From Rhynochetos jubatus (taxonomy: Eukaryota > Chordata > Aves > Eurypygiformes > Rhynochetidae), in NCBI GenBank assembly GCA_027574665.1, contig CM050648.1, forward strand, positions 41,945,700 to 42,009,699: DNA of 64,000 nucleotides. The letters are read 5' to 3'. Under the pieces are notes generated by a model, which saw nothing but the letters and a program-made list of their open reading frames with translations, did not search any database and had not been told where the DNA came from. Below are positions 25,901 to 37,386 of the stretch, in pieces. A program made the translations under genes and the position numbers. Every line of letters starts with the position of its first letter. The first letter of the stretch is position 1.

Positions 25901-28900
25901 GTTCAGTGAACACTTAATTCTGATTTGAAAGATTGTGGAGCTGAGCTTCGGGCTGAAAGATACTTAAGAACCAGCTGAAGCTCTGTCTTTAGCTTTCAGC
26001 AAGTTACCATCTGTCTTTGCTGAGGAGACAGTGGTGCTGGTGGGGCCTGGAAAGGCCCAGCTTAGTGGGTGAAGGTTAGAGTTCAAACGACAATTTTTTT
26101 TTTTTTTCCTTCATTTTTCCCCCCTCTCTTCCATAGTGGGAAGGGGTGAAGCTTATTTAGACCGTAGGGAAAATGTCTTTAAAAACACCACCTTCAAAAC
26201 ATTAGAGCAAGTAGCTTACTTGGGAAAATGTTTCACCGTAGCTCTGACTTGCATTGCAGACCTACAAAGCCTTCCTCCCGGCAATGATAGCCTCTAACCA
26301 CGGACACTTGGTCAGTATTGCAAGCTCAGCGGGGCTGACTGGAGTCAATCGTCTTTCAGGTAGTGTGTTAAAGCTACACTTCATTTAGACAATTAGTTTG
26401 ATCAAAACTCTGTAATCAGTACTCGTGAGACACACCCTAATTTTGACTTGGTGGGTCTTTGTGTAGAGGTAAAGCAAATGGTCAAACCTTCAAAGCAGCT
26501 GACCTTAAACAGACCATTCCATTCAAAAGAGTGTCCCAGCAGCTCAGCAGTGCTGTGAAAGAGGTGTTTCTGCCAAGGCACTTAGAGGATCTGGGAGCCA
26601 TACACAGCTTTGGAAACTGACAGCTGCAGTGTTGTCAAAGTTAACCTGCAGATATGTGGTGGGGAAGAGGCCACCTCTTTGTTTTCCAAGCATGTTCTCA
26701 AGCTAAGCAGAGTCCTGTACAGATTTCCCTAACTCAAAGAACTACTAAAATCCAGATGTGGTAGAGAGGCAGGGGTGTGATATCTCATTTTGCATTTGCA
26801 GTCTCAGCCTGTCATGGTTGAGGCCCAACCGGCAACAACAGATGATGCAGCTGCTCGCTCACTCCTTCCCTGGGTGGGAAGGGGAGGAGAAAATATAAGG
26901 AAAGGCTCATGGGTTGAGACGCAGACAGAGACGGATCACTCACCTGTTATGGTCACAGACTTGGGGAAAGTCAACTATGGTCAACTTGGGGAAGAAGAAT
27001 CAATTTAATTAGTTACCAACCAAATCAGAGTAGGACAATTGAGACAAAACCACCCAGATCTTAAAAACCCCTTCCCCCCACCCCTCCATTCTTCCCAGGC
27101 TCAGCTTTGGTCCTGACTGCTCTACCTCCTCCCTCCAAGTGAGGAATGGGGGCTGTGGTCAGTCCATCACACGTTGTCTCTGCTGCTCCTTCCTCCTCAG
27201 GGGAGGACTCCTCACACTCTGCCCCTGCTCCAGCCTGGGGTCCCTCCCACGGGAAACAGTCCTCCACCAACTTCTCCAACATGAGTCCTTCCCAGGGGCT
27301 GCAGTTCTTCACAAACTGCTCCAGGAGGGTCCCTCCCATGGGGTGCAGTCCTTCAGGAGCAGCCTGCTCCAGCCTGGGCTACCCACAGGGTCACAGCCTT
27401 CTTCCAGTACAGCCGCCTGCTTTGGCCCTCCCCAGGCTGCAGGGGGGGGTCTCTGCTCCCCCATCACCCCCCATGGCTGCAGGGGGACAGCCTGCCCTCA
27501 CCACGGGCTGCAGGGGAACCTCTGCTCCAGCCACCTCCTCCTGCCTGTCCGCACTGAGCTGGGTGTCTGCCTGGTTGTCTCTCTCACATCCCACTCCTCT
27601 CTCCACTGCAGGTCTCTTTGTTTTCCCCTCTTAAATGTGTTAATCACAGGGGAGCCAGATGGCTCGGCTGTAGCCATAGGTGGGTCCGGCTGTAGAGTGT
27701 AAATGTGGTAGGAGGGATGTGTGAGAAACCCTCTGTCAGCCAGTTGCAAACAACAGTTAACTTAGAAGTGGGAGAGTAAAGGACTGAATCACATCAAAGA
27801 CAAATGTTATTAGTAACCTAATCCTGAAAACCCTTCCTACTCTGTTGTGAAGTATTTTATCACTGGACAGTAATTTCCTGCAGGTGCTGTGTAGGTATCA
27901 TTTCTGTACTGTAGTGCTGCCGTTGTACACCCGAAAATAACCCCTGTGGCTAGTCAGTTTACTTATTAGAACGTAGTTTTGTCCCTGTTCTCTGTCAAAA
28001 ACTTACTCCTCCTGTGTACATGTCCAGTGGTAGGACTCACTGAACCTGTTTAGTAAAGTTTAATTCGTAAATTAAAATGTTTAACTGCAATTAATGTTTT
28101 ATTTATCTTACAGATTACTGTGCAAGTAAATTTGCAGCAGTTGGCTTTGCAGAGTCAGTTGATTTAGAGATGAGAGATCTGCGAAAGCATGGTGTTAAAA
28201 CCACAACTGTGTGTCCTTTCTTCATAAACACAGGAATGTTTGATGGCTGTCAAACCAAGTGAGTGAACTCTTTGGAGGTTTTTGTGCAACTTGTAGCATG
28301 TTACGTACTCCTGGTTCGTTTATGGAAATCATGAGCTAGGCTTTTCTCTGCTTGTGTCATTTTTATGGCCTCAGATGGGTGTTAACCGCTACCCAGTGAC
28401 TGGGCAACCCAAATGGCAAAGCCCTTGCTTCCTTACTACTCATTTAAACTGAAACGTGCAACGTAATCGGTGTCCTGTCCTCTGCAGAAGCCAAATGCTC
28501 CAGTTGGCCTCTCTGCTCTTTAAACCCCGTGCACCTCCTGAAGTCAGCGGCAGAGCTTTGCTCAGTATGCTTGTCCAGCGACACAGTTTAGGAGCCGAGT
28601 AACAGCCCAGCGTGTCTTAATGGGAGGACTACGTGGATTTGTCTTACAAGAGATCACACGTAGGGAGAATAACAATGGCCACTCACTCTCTAACGTGAAG
28701 AAGGGTCTGTTGTTCATAGGATGTCTGGTATTTATTTCTTCTTTTAGTTGAATAACTGCAAAATGGAGGCTTATTTTGAGTAAAATGTGAATCCAAAGCA
28801 ATTTGTATTACAGTAAGAAATGTCTTCTCTTCCAGGTGGCCAAAACTGCTTCCCACGCTGGAGCCGGAGTATGTGGCTGAGAAGATAATCAATGCTATTC

Positions 28901-29591
28901 GGCGGAACCAAGAAATGTTGCTGCTACCACGCAGTCTTTATTTTATGTTTGCTTTCAAAAAGTGAGTTATGCTTTTCTTTCTTCTCCTCTCTCTCTTTTC
29001 TGTCCAGTGATGTTTCAGCCAGGTTTTTGACTAAAAGTGCAAACCAGGCTTCTCCTGATTGGGGTGAATTTTCATTAAGTTCTGCACATTTCTGGAAGTT
29101 TCTTCCTCCCCCCACCCCTTGTAGGGGTTCACCCTACCCTTGAGCGACGGAACAGTGACAGAAGTGTCTAACTGGCACCTGCTGACTCCATTGGGGTGCA
29201 GTTTTACTGTGGGCTGTAGAGGCTGGGCCTGTTCCTCAGTAACTGCATATCTGGTGTCTTGCCCCAGCAATAGGCCAGTTCTGACTCTTGAAAGCCAGGT
29301 TGGAAAACCGATTCCCTAAGAACCCAGGCTGCCAAATGGGTGTAATGGATGTTTTGAGAGTGGTACCATATTCCAGAGAGTATACTGCCTTTCCCAGTAC
29401 CAGACAGGCAAAACTAATCCTGTGATAAAAATGCACAACGATTCTGATGTCTGTTTTGTGTGGGTTTTTTCTCCTCTCCGACTCCCCTACCTTGCAGTAT
29501 GCTACCAGTGAAAATAGTTGTTCTCCTTGCGAACTATTTTGGAACCCCCCACACCATGGATAACTTCAAAGGTCGAGCGAAGAAGGACTGA
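19602..29591 (+). CDS. SDR16C5: SDR16C5, epidermal retinol dehydrogenase 2 (six coding exons)
   Basis: Join 19602-19922, 25113-25244, 26260-26359, 28114-28258, 28836-28961, 29498-29591: 918 bases including stop, 305 residues (human about 309). All junctions are GT/AG and keep frame. Visible: hydrophobic N-terminal anchor (residues 8-27), NAD(P)-binding TGAGNGIG (42-49), acidic WDIN (66-69, suggesting NAD), NNAG (120-123), catalytic Asn145, Ser173, Tyr186 and Lys190 (YCASK), PFFINTG (219-225), and a second hydrophobic stretch (276-290). As known for the family, it oxidises all-trans-retinol to retinal at ER or lipid-droplet membranes, the first step to retinoic acid. [17 protein letters not shown]-type sequence and the neighbouring CHCHD7/PLAG1 favour SDR16C5 over HSD17B11/13. 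The start ATG has A at -3 and follows the acceptor by 23 bases. The gene appears intact. Confidence 0.95.
23106..23190. repeat. T/G-rich low-complexity tract
   Basis: Runs of T alternating with GGG/GGGG words (for example GGGGTGGGTTTTTTGG) over about 85 bases in an SDR16C5 intron. This could be a mutated poly-T/G simple repeat. No other significance is evident. Confidence 0.8.
24938..25020 (+). mobile_element. CR1 LINE, short 3'-terminal scrap in SDR16C5 intron
   Basis: GTGTCCCTGCCCATGGCAGG and GATGATCTTTAAGGTCCCTT followed by TTCTGTGATTCTAC, the last about 80 bases of CR1 in sense orientation. It lies 93 bases upstream of the acceptor of coding exon 2. Confidence 0.9.
25113..25244 (+). CDS. 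SDR16C5: SDR16C5 coding exon 2
   Basis: 132 bases, residues 108-151. Acceptor TTTGTTTCAG, donor TGG/GTAACA. It carries the NNAG structural motif and the active-site Asn145 in VNIMAHFW. Both ends are phase 0. Confidence 0.93.
26260..26359 (+). CDS. SDR16C5: SDR16C5 coding exon 3
   Basis: 100 bases, residues 152-184 plus one base of the next codon. Acceptor GCATTGCAG, donor TTTCAG/GTAGTG. It contains the KAFLPAM helix and catalytic Ser173 in IASSAG. Confidence 0.93.
26810..27705 (-). mobile_element. Avian ERVL-like LTR, antisense in SDR16C5 intron
   Basis: Reverse orientation of the element type at 8321-9301. The plus strand begins TGTCATGGTTGAGGCCCAAC, the complement of an LTR 3' end. It continues with AATTTAATTAG, TTAAAAACCCCTTCCCCCC and the GC-rich body with CTCCAGCCTGGG words, and reaches CTTAAATGTGTTAATCACAGG. 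Sequence corresponding to the first 80-90 bases of the other copy is poorly preserved, so the right edge is approximate. It sits in the intron between coding exons 3 and 4, antisense to SDR16C5. Long open frames here are artefacts of the GC-rich repeat. Confidence 0.7.
28114..28258 (+). CDS. SDR16C5: SDR16C5 coding exon 4
   Basis: 145 bases. Acceptor ATCTTACAG, donor ACCAA/GTGAGT. It opens by completing Asp185 and carries the catalytic YCASK (Tyr186, Lys190), then the KHGVKTT strand and [10 protein letters not shown]. Confidence 0.93.
28836..28961 (+). CDS. SDR16C5: SDR16C5 coding exon 5
   Basis: 126 bases. Acceptor CTCTTCCAG, donor AAA AA/GTGAGT. It encodes [14 protein letters not shown], the C-terminal helix that packs over the substrate site, and the hydrophobic LYFMFAF. 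Confidence 0.92.
29498..29591 (+). CDS. SDR16C5: SDR16C5 last coding exon
   Basis: Acceptor CTACCTTGCAG. 94 coding bases end with TGA at 29589-29591. It encodes [15 protein letters not shown] and the basic tail ending RAKKD, corresponding to the human QKKKL tail. Confidence 0.92.
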
Positions 29592-31255
29592 AAAAGCACA
29601 AAATTCAGAGACCAGCAACTCTAACGGGGACCTTGTTGAAGGTGGTGGTGGTGGGAAAGGTCTGCTGCTCTAGCGGCTGAGAACTTAAGGTGCCTCACTT
29701 CTCATGAGTAACAATTTTTAAGAAAATTGCTTTTTGGTTGGTTCTTAATCAACAGTTTTCACCCAGTGAACTGTTTCCCTTTCACCTCATTATGGAAATA
29801 CATTAATTGAAATTAGTTCCTTTGATTATGTCTGTTATAATGCCTTAAATATGACCCTGCATCACCAACTAACAGTTGGCAACTCTGGGCGGAGAAGGGA
29901 CCAAGAAGCCACATGTATCTGGCAGGGAGCCTGGAAAGCCTCCACTGGACCCGACTTCTCGCTGCCATTCATGAAGAAGGGCCGTACTGCCGGTGATGTT
30001 ACCGGTCCCTGGTAAACTCAGGAATTCGAGAGTTTCCTGAAACAACAGATTTAATTTATACAAATGGAAGTTTTGTGAAATGAAAATATCTGCTGTGATG
30101 GTACAAACCCAGTGAAAATATATTAATTTTGGGAGATGGTGATCTTGGGACCCAGAGATGACTATGGATGTCGGGGCGGAGAGGGGACAGGATGTAAATT
30201 ATGTGTTTATGCTGCTAATCTACTTTTTGGCTGATTTATTTTATAAGCAAATAGTGTGATGGCAACTTTGTAGTAGAAGTCTTTGTGTCTTCTAAGTGCA
30301 ATATCTTAAGCACAGTTTTCGTCTCCTAAGCAGGATAACCTGTAGTTATAAAGCGTAAGGCTGCCAGTCTAGCGGAGCTGTCAAACGTCTCGCCAAGTAA
30401 GACAATGAGCTACTACAACCGGAGGTATTACGTTGTATAATCAGGGCTTCTCTGGGGGTTATTTCGGAAAGGAGTGATGCTGGTAGACCTGGAGTGAAAG
30501 GGATCGTTACAGCCACAGCCGGAGTAACAGTATTGTCTTTTGCTTCTTGAACTGGGCGGGCAGGTTGCCTTGTGTCTACAGAGTTTTGCTTTCCCTTTAT
30601 TTTTAGGACTGTCCATTTATTTTGGACATATGCTGAGGAGGCCTTGCCCTTTCTGAGCCTCTTAGAAAACTGAAAGTCCCCTTGATTTTTGGTAAAATCA
30701 GAGCGAGAAAAGGGAAGATTATACACCTTAAATGCATGCCATTTATGCACATGCTGGCTAAGCCCATCTCGTGTCACAGTACTAACAGCTGGTAACACCT
30801 GCAAACTCACACTAAAATGCACATTAGCACACAATTAATTGAAGGACAGTAGGGAGAAAAGGGTGATATTTTAAAGTGGTTGGGGTTTTTTTTCCCATGA
30901 CGGCCTAGAAACTACCTTCATTTCCCTTGTCTGTACAATTAGTGAGGCTTAGCAGTGGAGAAAAGCTCACACAGAACTACTTTACTACTGATAAGCAAGA
31001 AATGCTGAGTAAAACAAGCATGTTAAAAATGGCCTTACCTTCATGATGGATTGAGGAGAGTTAGAATTCAGACTGATGAAGATGTGTCTTACTGTCCATT
31101 CAGCCCCGCAGCTTTTCTACCTCAGAAGGTCTGCTCATTTGACAGTACACTTCAGGAAATTAAAATTGCTAATTGCAAAACAGATATTACCTAAATGTGC
31201 TGTCCATATGTACATTGCATTGTTCACTGGTAATAAAGTCAATCACTAAAAACTG
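29592..31255 (+). other. SDR16C5: SDR16C5 3' UTR (predicted)
   Basis: From the stop codon to about 20 bases after an AATAAA. It begins with a (GGT) run near 29641-29653. An antisense open frame of 162 codons (30834-30346) lies within it without recognisable features. The end is inferred from the poly(A) signal alone. Confidence 0.55.
31232..31237 (+). terminator. SDR16C5: Candidate SDR16C5 poly(A) signal AATAAA
   Basis: The first plus-strand canonical AATAAA after the stop codon that I noticed, followed by a G/T-containing stretch (GGGTGGCGT). An ATTAAA at 31159-31164 is a weaker alternative. Confidence 0.5.
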
Positions 31256-31528
31256 GGTGGCGTATTGCAGACTCCTCACCCTTTTATGCTAACAGAGCAC
31301 GTTCTTCCTCCTGACTGTGAAATACTAGGTGTGCGGGGTTCTGGAGCAAAGGAGAAGTGGATTATGCGTACGAACAGGATGTATCAACCTCCAGCTCCTG
31401 TGAGAGCAAGTAGCTTTTCATTCACGGTGTCTCTGCGAACGTGCACTGCTGAGGGGTATTGAAAACAATCAGTTTGGCTGTGGGATCTGTGGACTCTCAA
31501 GAGGTTCAGGCTTGTCACACCGCTAGGA

Positions 31529-31635
31529 AAATCACAGAATGGTCTGGGTTGGAAGGGACCTTAAAGACCATCCAGTTCCAACCCCCCTGCCATGGGCAGG
31601 GACACCCTCCACTAGACCAGGTTGCTCAAAGCCTC
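31529..31635 (-). mobile_element. CR1 LINE, short 3' fragment
   Basis: AATCACAGAATGGTCTGGGT, GGAAGGGACCTTAAAGACCA and CTCCACTAGACCAGGTTGCT give the minus-strand CR1 3' end. The right edge is not sharp, since the sequence blends into unrecognised DNA before the next CR1 at 31692. Confidence 0.88.
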
Positions 31636-31691
31636 AGGATCTTCCCTGATAACCTGTGCCAGAGAAGTACCTCTCCCTAGGGAGTTTACTA

Positions 31692-32105
31692 CTTCACAGA
31701 ATTATTGAGCTTGGAAAGGGCCTCTGTTCAGAACAAGGTCAGTTAGGGCAGGTTACTTAGTACTGCCAAGTTCTGAGTATCTCTAAGGCTGGAGACTCTA
31801 CAACCTCCCTGGGCAACCTGTTCCAGTGCTGGTTCACACTCCGTTTAAAAACAAATACAGGAAAATGATGTTTAAACTGAATGTACTTTTTTCCCAGTTG
31901 CCTCTTCTTTCAGTGGATACTACTAAGGGTCTGGCTCAGGTTTACACCTTCTCATCGGGTACTTACGCACACTGAGCCTGAGCCTTTTCTTCTCTGGGCT
32001 GAGCAGTCCCAGCTCTCCCAACTTCTCACATGGCAGGTGCTCCAGTACCTTAATTGCCTTTGCAGCCCTTCGCTGGACTCACTCCAGCATGTTCCTACGT
32101 GTAGA
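31692..32105 (-). mobile_element. CR1 LINE, older subfamily, 5'-truncated
   Basis: It starts CTTCACAGAATTATTGAGCT, includes CCTCCCTGGGCAACCTGTTC and GGGCTGAGCAGTCCCAGCTC, and ends near CGCTGGACTCACTCCAGCAT. The sequence differs from the adjacent copy at 31529-31635, so it represents a separate and probably older insertion. Confidence 0.85.
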
Positions 32106-33173
32106 ACAGCAGGCATGACTTAGAGACCTCATTCTGTAGTAGGTGAGTGCGCATAGTCCGTCATGCAGAGCTTCACTAGAAAATCTCTGCTCGCTACTGT
32201 CCTGGTAGGGGTACACAAGCACTGCTTTCATCCCGGTGTGCTGCTACCGCTTTGAATATTACAGTCGCCGTCCAATTCCTTTGCGTGGCTGGAGGACAAT
32301 AGCCTATCCTGTTGGTGGGTTTGATCTCCCACGTTGCCTGAGGTGGCACGGCAGGTATGTAGAGTTGTATCCTGGAGGCCGAGCAGCACAAATCGTACCC
32401 CTGTGTAGGTAGTTTGGGGTGAATGTTTGGATCTTCAAGTGACATATGATCCTCTTGAGATAAAAGACAGCTCCTTTCCAGCATAATTATGATCTTGACC
32501 GATTACTTTCCCAATGCCAAGGACTTTTCCTTCCTGCTCTCAGCAAGAAAACTTACAGAAGGAGTGCTGTGAGACCCAAACAAGAAGACAGAACGTGAAA
32601 TGGAAGAGCTGCTCAGCTGTGACAGCATCATGTTTGACAGCAGCAGGGGACTGCCTTCTGAAGTACATCAGCCAGCTCCCACACAGGAATTCTTGGCTTC
32701 ATGACTATTGCATGAAACTCTGAATAGTGTCTCACAAAACGACTGGGAGGGCTGCACTGGCTTGACAAACACCGATAGTGATTCAAAGGCAACCCAGAAC
32801 ATGGTAGTTTGTTGCCTGTGGCATTTCTTTTCCAAGTGACTTCATATTCCTGCCGTAGCAGAAATGTTACTATCCTCTAATGCTTCAAAGCGTGGAGAAT
32901 ATGATTTTTCTTGGCCCTAGCTTGAACCTCTGAACAAGACTAAGGAGGAAAACAACGACAAAAAAATGGGAGCTGATATACAGGTGCTGCTATTATGTAA
33001 TTTATGAATTTGGAAGTCACACATGAGAGCAATATGCAGCTACTTGGAAACTGGTCCTTGTGGTGGTCTGATCTCATTTCAGGAAGGAACCAAGCTGGCA
33101 TCTCTTTTCTGGGAGCAAACTTTCCTCGGAGCAGTTGATCTGAAGACACCTATGTGGGCTGCATGCTTTGCTA
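32106..33173. other. Intergenic, no gene seen
   Basis: Unique sequence between two CR1 copies. Short open frames only and no RNA gene signature. Confidence 0.55.
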
Positions 33174-33672
33174 AGAATCCCAGGATGGTTTGGGTTGGAA
33201 GGGACCTTAAAGACTATTTAGTTCCAACCCCCCTGCCATGGGCAGGGACACCCTCCACTAGACCAGGTTGCTCAAAGCCTCATCCAGCCTGGCCTGGAAC
33301 GCTGCCAGGGATGGGGCATCCACAGCTTCTCTGGGCAACCTGTTCCAGTGCCTCACCACCCTCTCCGGGAAGAATTTTTTCCTGATATCCAATCTAAATC
33401 TCCCCACTTTCAATTTAAACCCATTACCCCTTCTCCCCTCACTACAACCTGTTGTAAAAGTCCCCCCCCAGCTTCCTTGTAGGCCCCCTTCAGGTACTGG
33501 CAGGTGCTATAAGGTCTCCCTGGAGCCTTCTCTTCTCCAGGCTGAACAAGCCCAACTCTCTCAGCCTGACCCTATAGCAGAGGTGCTCCAGCCCTCTGAG
33601 CATCTTCGTGGCCTCCTCTGGACTCGCTCCAGCCGGTCAATATCCTTGTTATGCTGACGGCTCCAGCTGTCC
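33174..33672 (-). mobile_element. CR1 LINE, 5'-truncated
   Basis: The plus strand carries AATCCCAGGATGGTTTGGGT, GCCATGGGCAGGGACACCCT, CTTCTCTGGGCAACCTGTTC, TTTCAATTTAAACCCATTAC and CTTCTCTTCCAGGCTGAACA-type CR1 sequence, ending near GCTCCAGCTGTCC. It spans the 3' UTR and the end of ORF2 in reverse orientation. Confidence 0.93.
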
Positions 33673-36600
33673 AAAACCATCGGCTTTCTAAAATAAATCT
33701 TTTAACAAAACAACATTGCTGTGACAGCCGGGAGAGACAGGTTTGGTTCCACAGGGCTCAGCTATTCCAGGGGAATGCAGAACTACCGTCTCTCTGGCGA
33801 GACTTAGCGGGGTCATTGATGCTTTGGGAGGTGGGGGAGCATTACAGACAGCGGCTTTTGTCCACTCAGCGTGTAACACACTTCCTCCGTAGTCCCTGAC
33901 TGATCTTTCCTCTGCTTGCCAAAGCAACCAAGCTCACAGCCTGAAGTTGTGCAGATCACATGTGCCTTAGGAACACATAGTTTTGTCCAGGGAAGAGGGG
34001 TGGAAAAAAACCCCTTCACGTCTTCTTGCCTTGCCCTCAGCAATATTCACAGGAGGAACAAGATTGTCCTTATGTCTGGGACAGAGGTGTACAGGAAAGG
34101 GTATGACAGAGGCATAGGCTCTATGCCAAGGGGCCTTGCAGTGATGGGTCTGCTGGGCAGTTACTGCTTGACCAAAACAAACCGTGAATATTGATTGGTA
34201 TAGCTGTGTTGAGAGACGTCACCCTTACCCAAGCTGGGAAATAACTACATCTATCTAAGGAAACATGGTTCTGCAGGACTTGTACTGGGACAGTCTTCCA
34301 GGCTCCCTGCCCAGGAGAGAAGAGGTACAGAAAAGACTCAGCGAGGCAGTGCCCTAAGACAGGGTCTGGCATGTTCTCACACTTCCTCCCCTCTGTGTCT
34401 TGAGTTCCAGAGGCAGCATCCCTGGCTGTGGCACAGAAAGAAGCATCAACAGAACCAGAGCACGAGCTGTAGCAACAGCAGTGCCAGCAGATGCAGCCAA
34501 CAGCACAAAAAGAGGTTCTCGCTGTTGTTTTTGCTCGTTGGCCCCACAAGCTTCATGCTAAGAAGGTGCCATGATCCAGGCTATGAAATGATGCGGTCCC
34601 ACCGGGGAGGAGCCTGCATCACCTCTGTTCTGTGCATCACTGTCAGAGCAGCTCGCTCAGAGATTAATGCAGCATGAGATGCGATAGCTGAGGAAGCTGT
34701 CCTGCATGCAACCCTCAGTGATTGTTGTCCAGAAGTGGGAATTCTTGGTGGAAGGCTAACACAATCTTCTCCATAATAATTTTAGAAAATACTATTTTCA
34801 TTACTTATTGGTCTGCCTGTATATTTCTGGCATGATAATGGTTGACGCCGAAGCACGCTTATACAACACACCATGCACAATCAATTACATTCCAAAACTG
34901 ATTCGAGTCATGCTACGGTTATTGCAAAATAGCATACCTGTGTTTTGGGAAGCTCCTAACAATTTCAGAGAGGGCTGTCAGTTCCAAGTTATCACATCTG
35001 TAAAGGATGTGTATCCAGAAAGCACATACCTCACCACAACAGCCAGGTGAGGTGCTTGTTTGAAGGGTTTCCTTCAGGAAATACGTTATTCCCATGCTCT
35101 GGTATTGGGTCAGTCTGTAACAGAGGATGGGAGACAAATGGCCGACTATCCAGTTGAAATCTTCTGTGTTACAACTCTCTCAAAAAATGAAAACGGAGTT
35201 AATGTCACAAAAAAACCCCAAAGAAACCCCAAACAAACAACAACAAAAAAACCCGCCACAAAACGTTCTGTTATTTTAATATCCAAAAAGGAGCACTGGA
35301 AGTACACATAGTTAAGGGAACAGGGTAGGAGAGATGTTTGGGGATCACACTAGTCCTTGGCTGAGAATTGTGGAGGAGATATAACAGAAAAACAAATCAC
35401 GCCTTTACAAACCAAATACGAATTCTCTTAACTGTTTTGAAGCACCTGATTTAGTCACTTTGAAAGCCAGGAAATCACCCTGCAGAAATCTACAGTGTCT
35501 GTTCTTACATTCCTACATGTAAACCATTAGAGCTTCTGTGACGACTAACGAAGTTCTGCATTCGTTAGGGCTTCAGGCCCACGCATTCCATGACATCTGT
35601 TTTGGAAGACACCCTTTGTCCCGGAGTGGTCTCCAGATTTTCTACACCTACACGTATTTTTAAAGAACATTTTCACAGCAATAATTCTATAACCTTTAAA
35701 CTGTAAACCAAACATAAACTAAATGAAGAATGACTTGAGGTGAGGAAGTGGCTCAGAAAAGGCGGCAGCTAAAACAGTCTCTTGCAGAGACTATTTGAGG
35801 TCAGAGAGTGCTGAAAGGTCGTGTTTATTCCTAATTGGGGAATTAATTACCCTTCTTTCGCCGCTGTGTAAGCAAGCAAGAAGCTTTAACTTTTGTTGGG
35901 ATACGTTGGTAACAACTGCTAATGGGGGGCAGGATGGTTCTGCATCTAACTTTCACCAACCAAACATTCACGGCGCTGCGTCAGTAACGACTTACTAGCA
36001 CTTCAAGATTTCTGGAAATTCCTTGGCTCTCATCCTATTACCACTCCCAACTTGGACTGTAAGGAGACTTGGATGGAAAATATTAAGAACCTTTGTACTT
36101 CGTCTGCGTAGAGGACGGCTCTAAATTGACTGCTGTTACCTTAGAGCTTTTTAAAGAAGACTAGCAAAATGGGTTGATTGTAAATGGAGTATAATCCCTT
36201 AAGAAATAAGATCCCTTTTAACACCTTCAATTATCTTGTGAGAAAAAAATAACGCCTGTGAACTTACATACGTTTACACTACGCTTAACTTCAGAATAAA
36301 GTTGATTGAATGGTAAATAGATAGACTCACCGGTTTGGAGACTTCCAACACTAAAATGGCTGATGGTTTGAAAATGGATCGAGGTATAAAGACAAAAAAA
36401 GGGCAAATCACAGTCAGTCCAATGCTGATAATACTTATTTGGCTCCAAGATATGTGTGTGCTGTCATGCAACTAAGCACACAGCTTAGCAGTGGCTTTCC
36501 ACTGCGGCTGGAATGGGATTAGAGTACACAGTATTACGTGCCACTTAGGGACGTATGAGTACCCTTGCGTTTGTTTTTCTGCAGATATTTGGATATCTGC

Positions 36601-37386
36601 ATTCTGCACGCGGTAATGTTTTGGAACATTACCTCTGCATGTAAACCTCAGCATCAAGGCCAATCATCTCTGCTATCCCAGACAATGGAATATTGTTTAA
36701 TATTGAAGATGTGGGATGTTAAGGGAAAAATCTGTGAAGGAACGCCTTTGAGTAAATCTCCTATCTGTTTCTCAAAGAACGCGCTTATCATAAGACTAAT
36801 TTGAAGGCTTACTGAGAGACAGTAAGCACGATTACATGAGCAAACCTGGCTCATATTGCGATTCTGCCACGTCCTTGGAGCTTCCCCCACAAAAATGTTA
36901 ATAACAATCAGACTTGTTCCAAAAGTAAGAATTGATAGAATTACACTTGTTCAATTAGCTTGGTCCTGCCAGGTGATGAACCCTCTGGCTTTGCTACAAT
37001 GAGGAGTTACACAGATACGTAACTTTGAATAATCCTTTTTGGCAGTGTTTTCTCTACCCCACATGACTGAGAATTTAACCATCATTGTGTAACCACTGGT
37101 CCATGGGGAGAATTTTGGCTCAGAAGACTCTGATAAAGACGATAGGAAATATCTTTTGGGAAAGGCTGATCTGGCCAACCAGCTGAACAGGGGCCATGAT
37201 ACAAGGGACCTGAAAACATGGTTTTCTTCAGGATGGAGCCATTCCCCAAAAATCTAATAAGCCATACAACAAAGAGGCCAAAGTAAACAACATGCAGGAA
37301 AGTAATTGCCATTGTAGATAAAGCTTAGTTTTTTTCCTTTGCACTCACTAAATTCTATCCTCTTGATGGTGCGCAGCCAAAGTAAC
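33673..37386. other. Intergenic, no gene seen
   Basis: About 3.7 kb. It contains an A/C-rich low-complexity stretch (AAACCCC-like words) at about 35208-35265. A minus-strand frame of 142 codons (34549-34121) is Cys/Ser-rich without a recognisable family. Confidence 0.55.

Noticed and set aside
27061-27749. Open frames of 162 and 187 codons on the plus strand and several on the minus strand
   Set aside because: Same repeat as above in reverse. The frames are shadows of LTR composition.
36580-36601. 9-bp perfect inverted repeat TGCAGATAT/ATATCTGCA
   Set aside because: Stems of this length are expected by chance in 64 kb.
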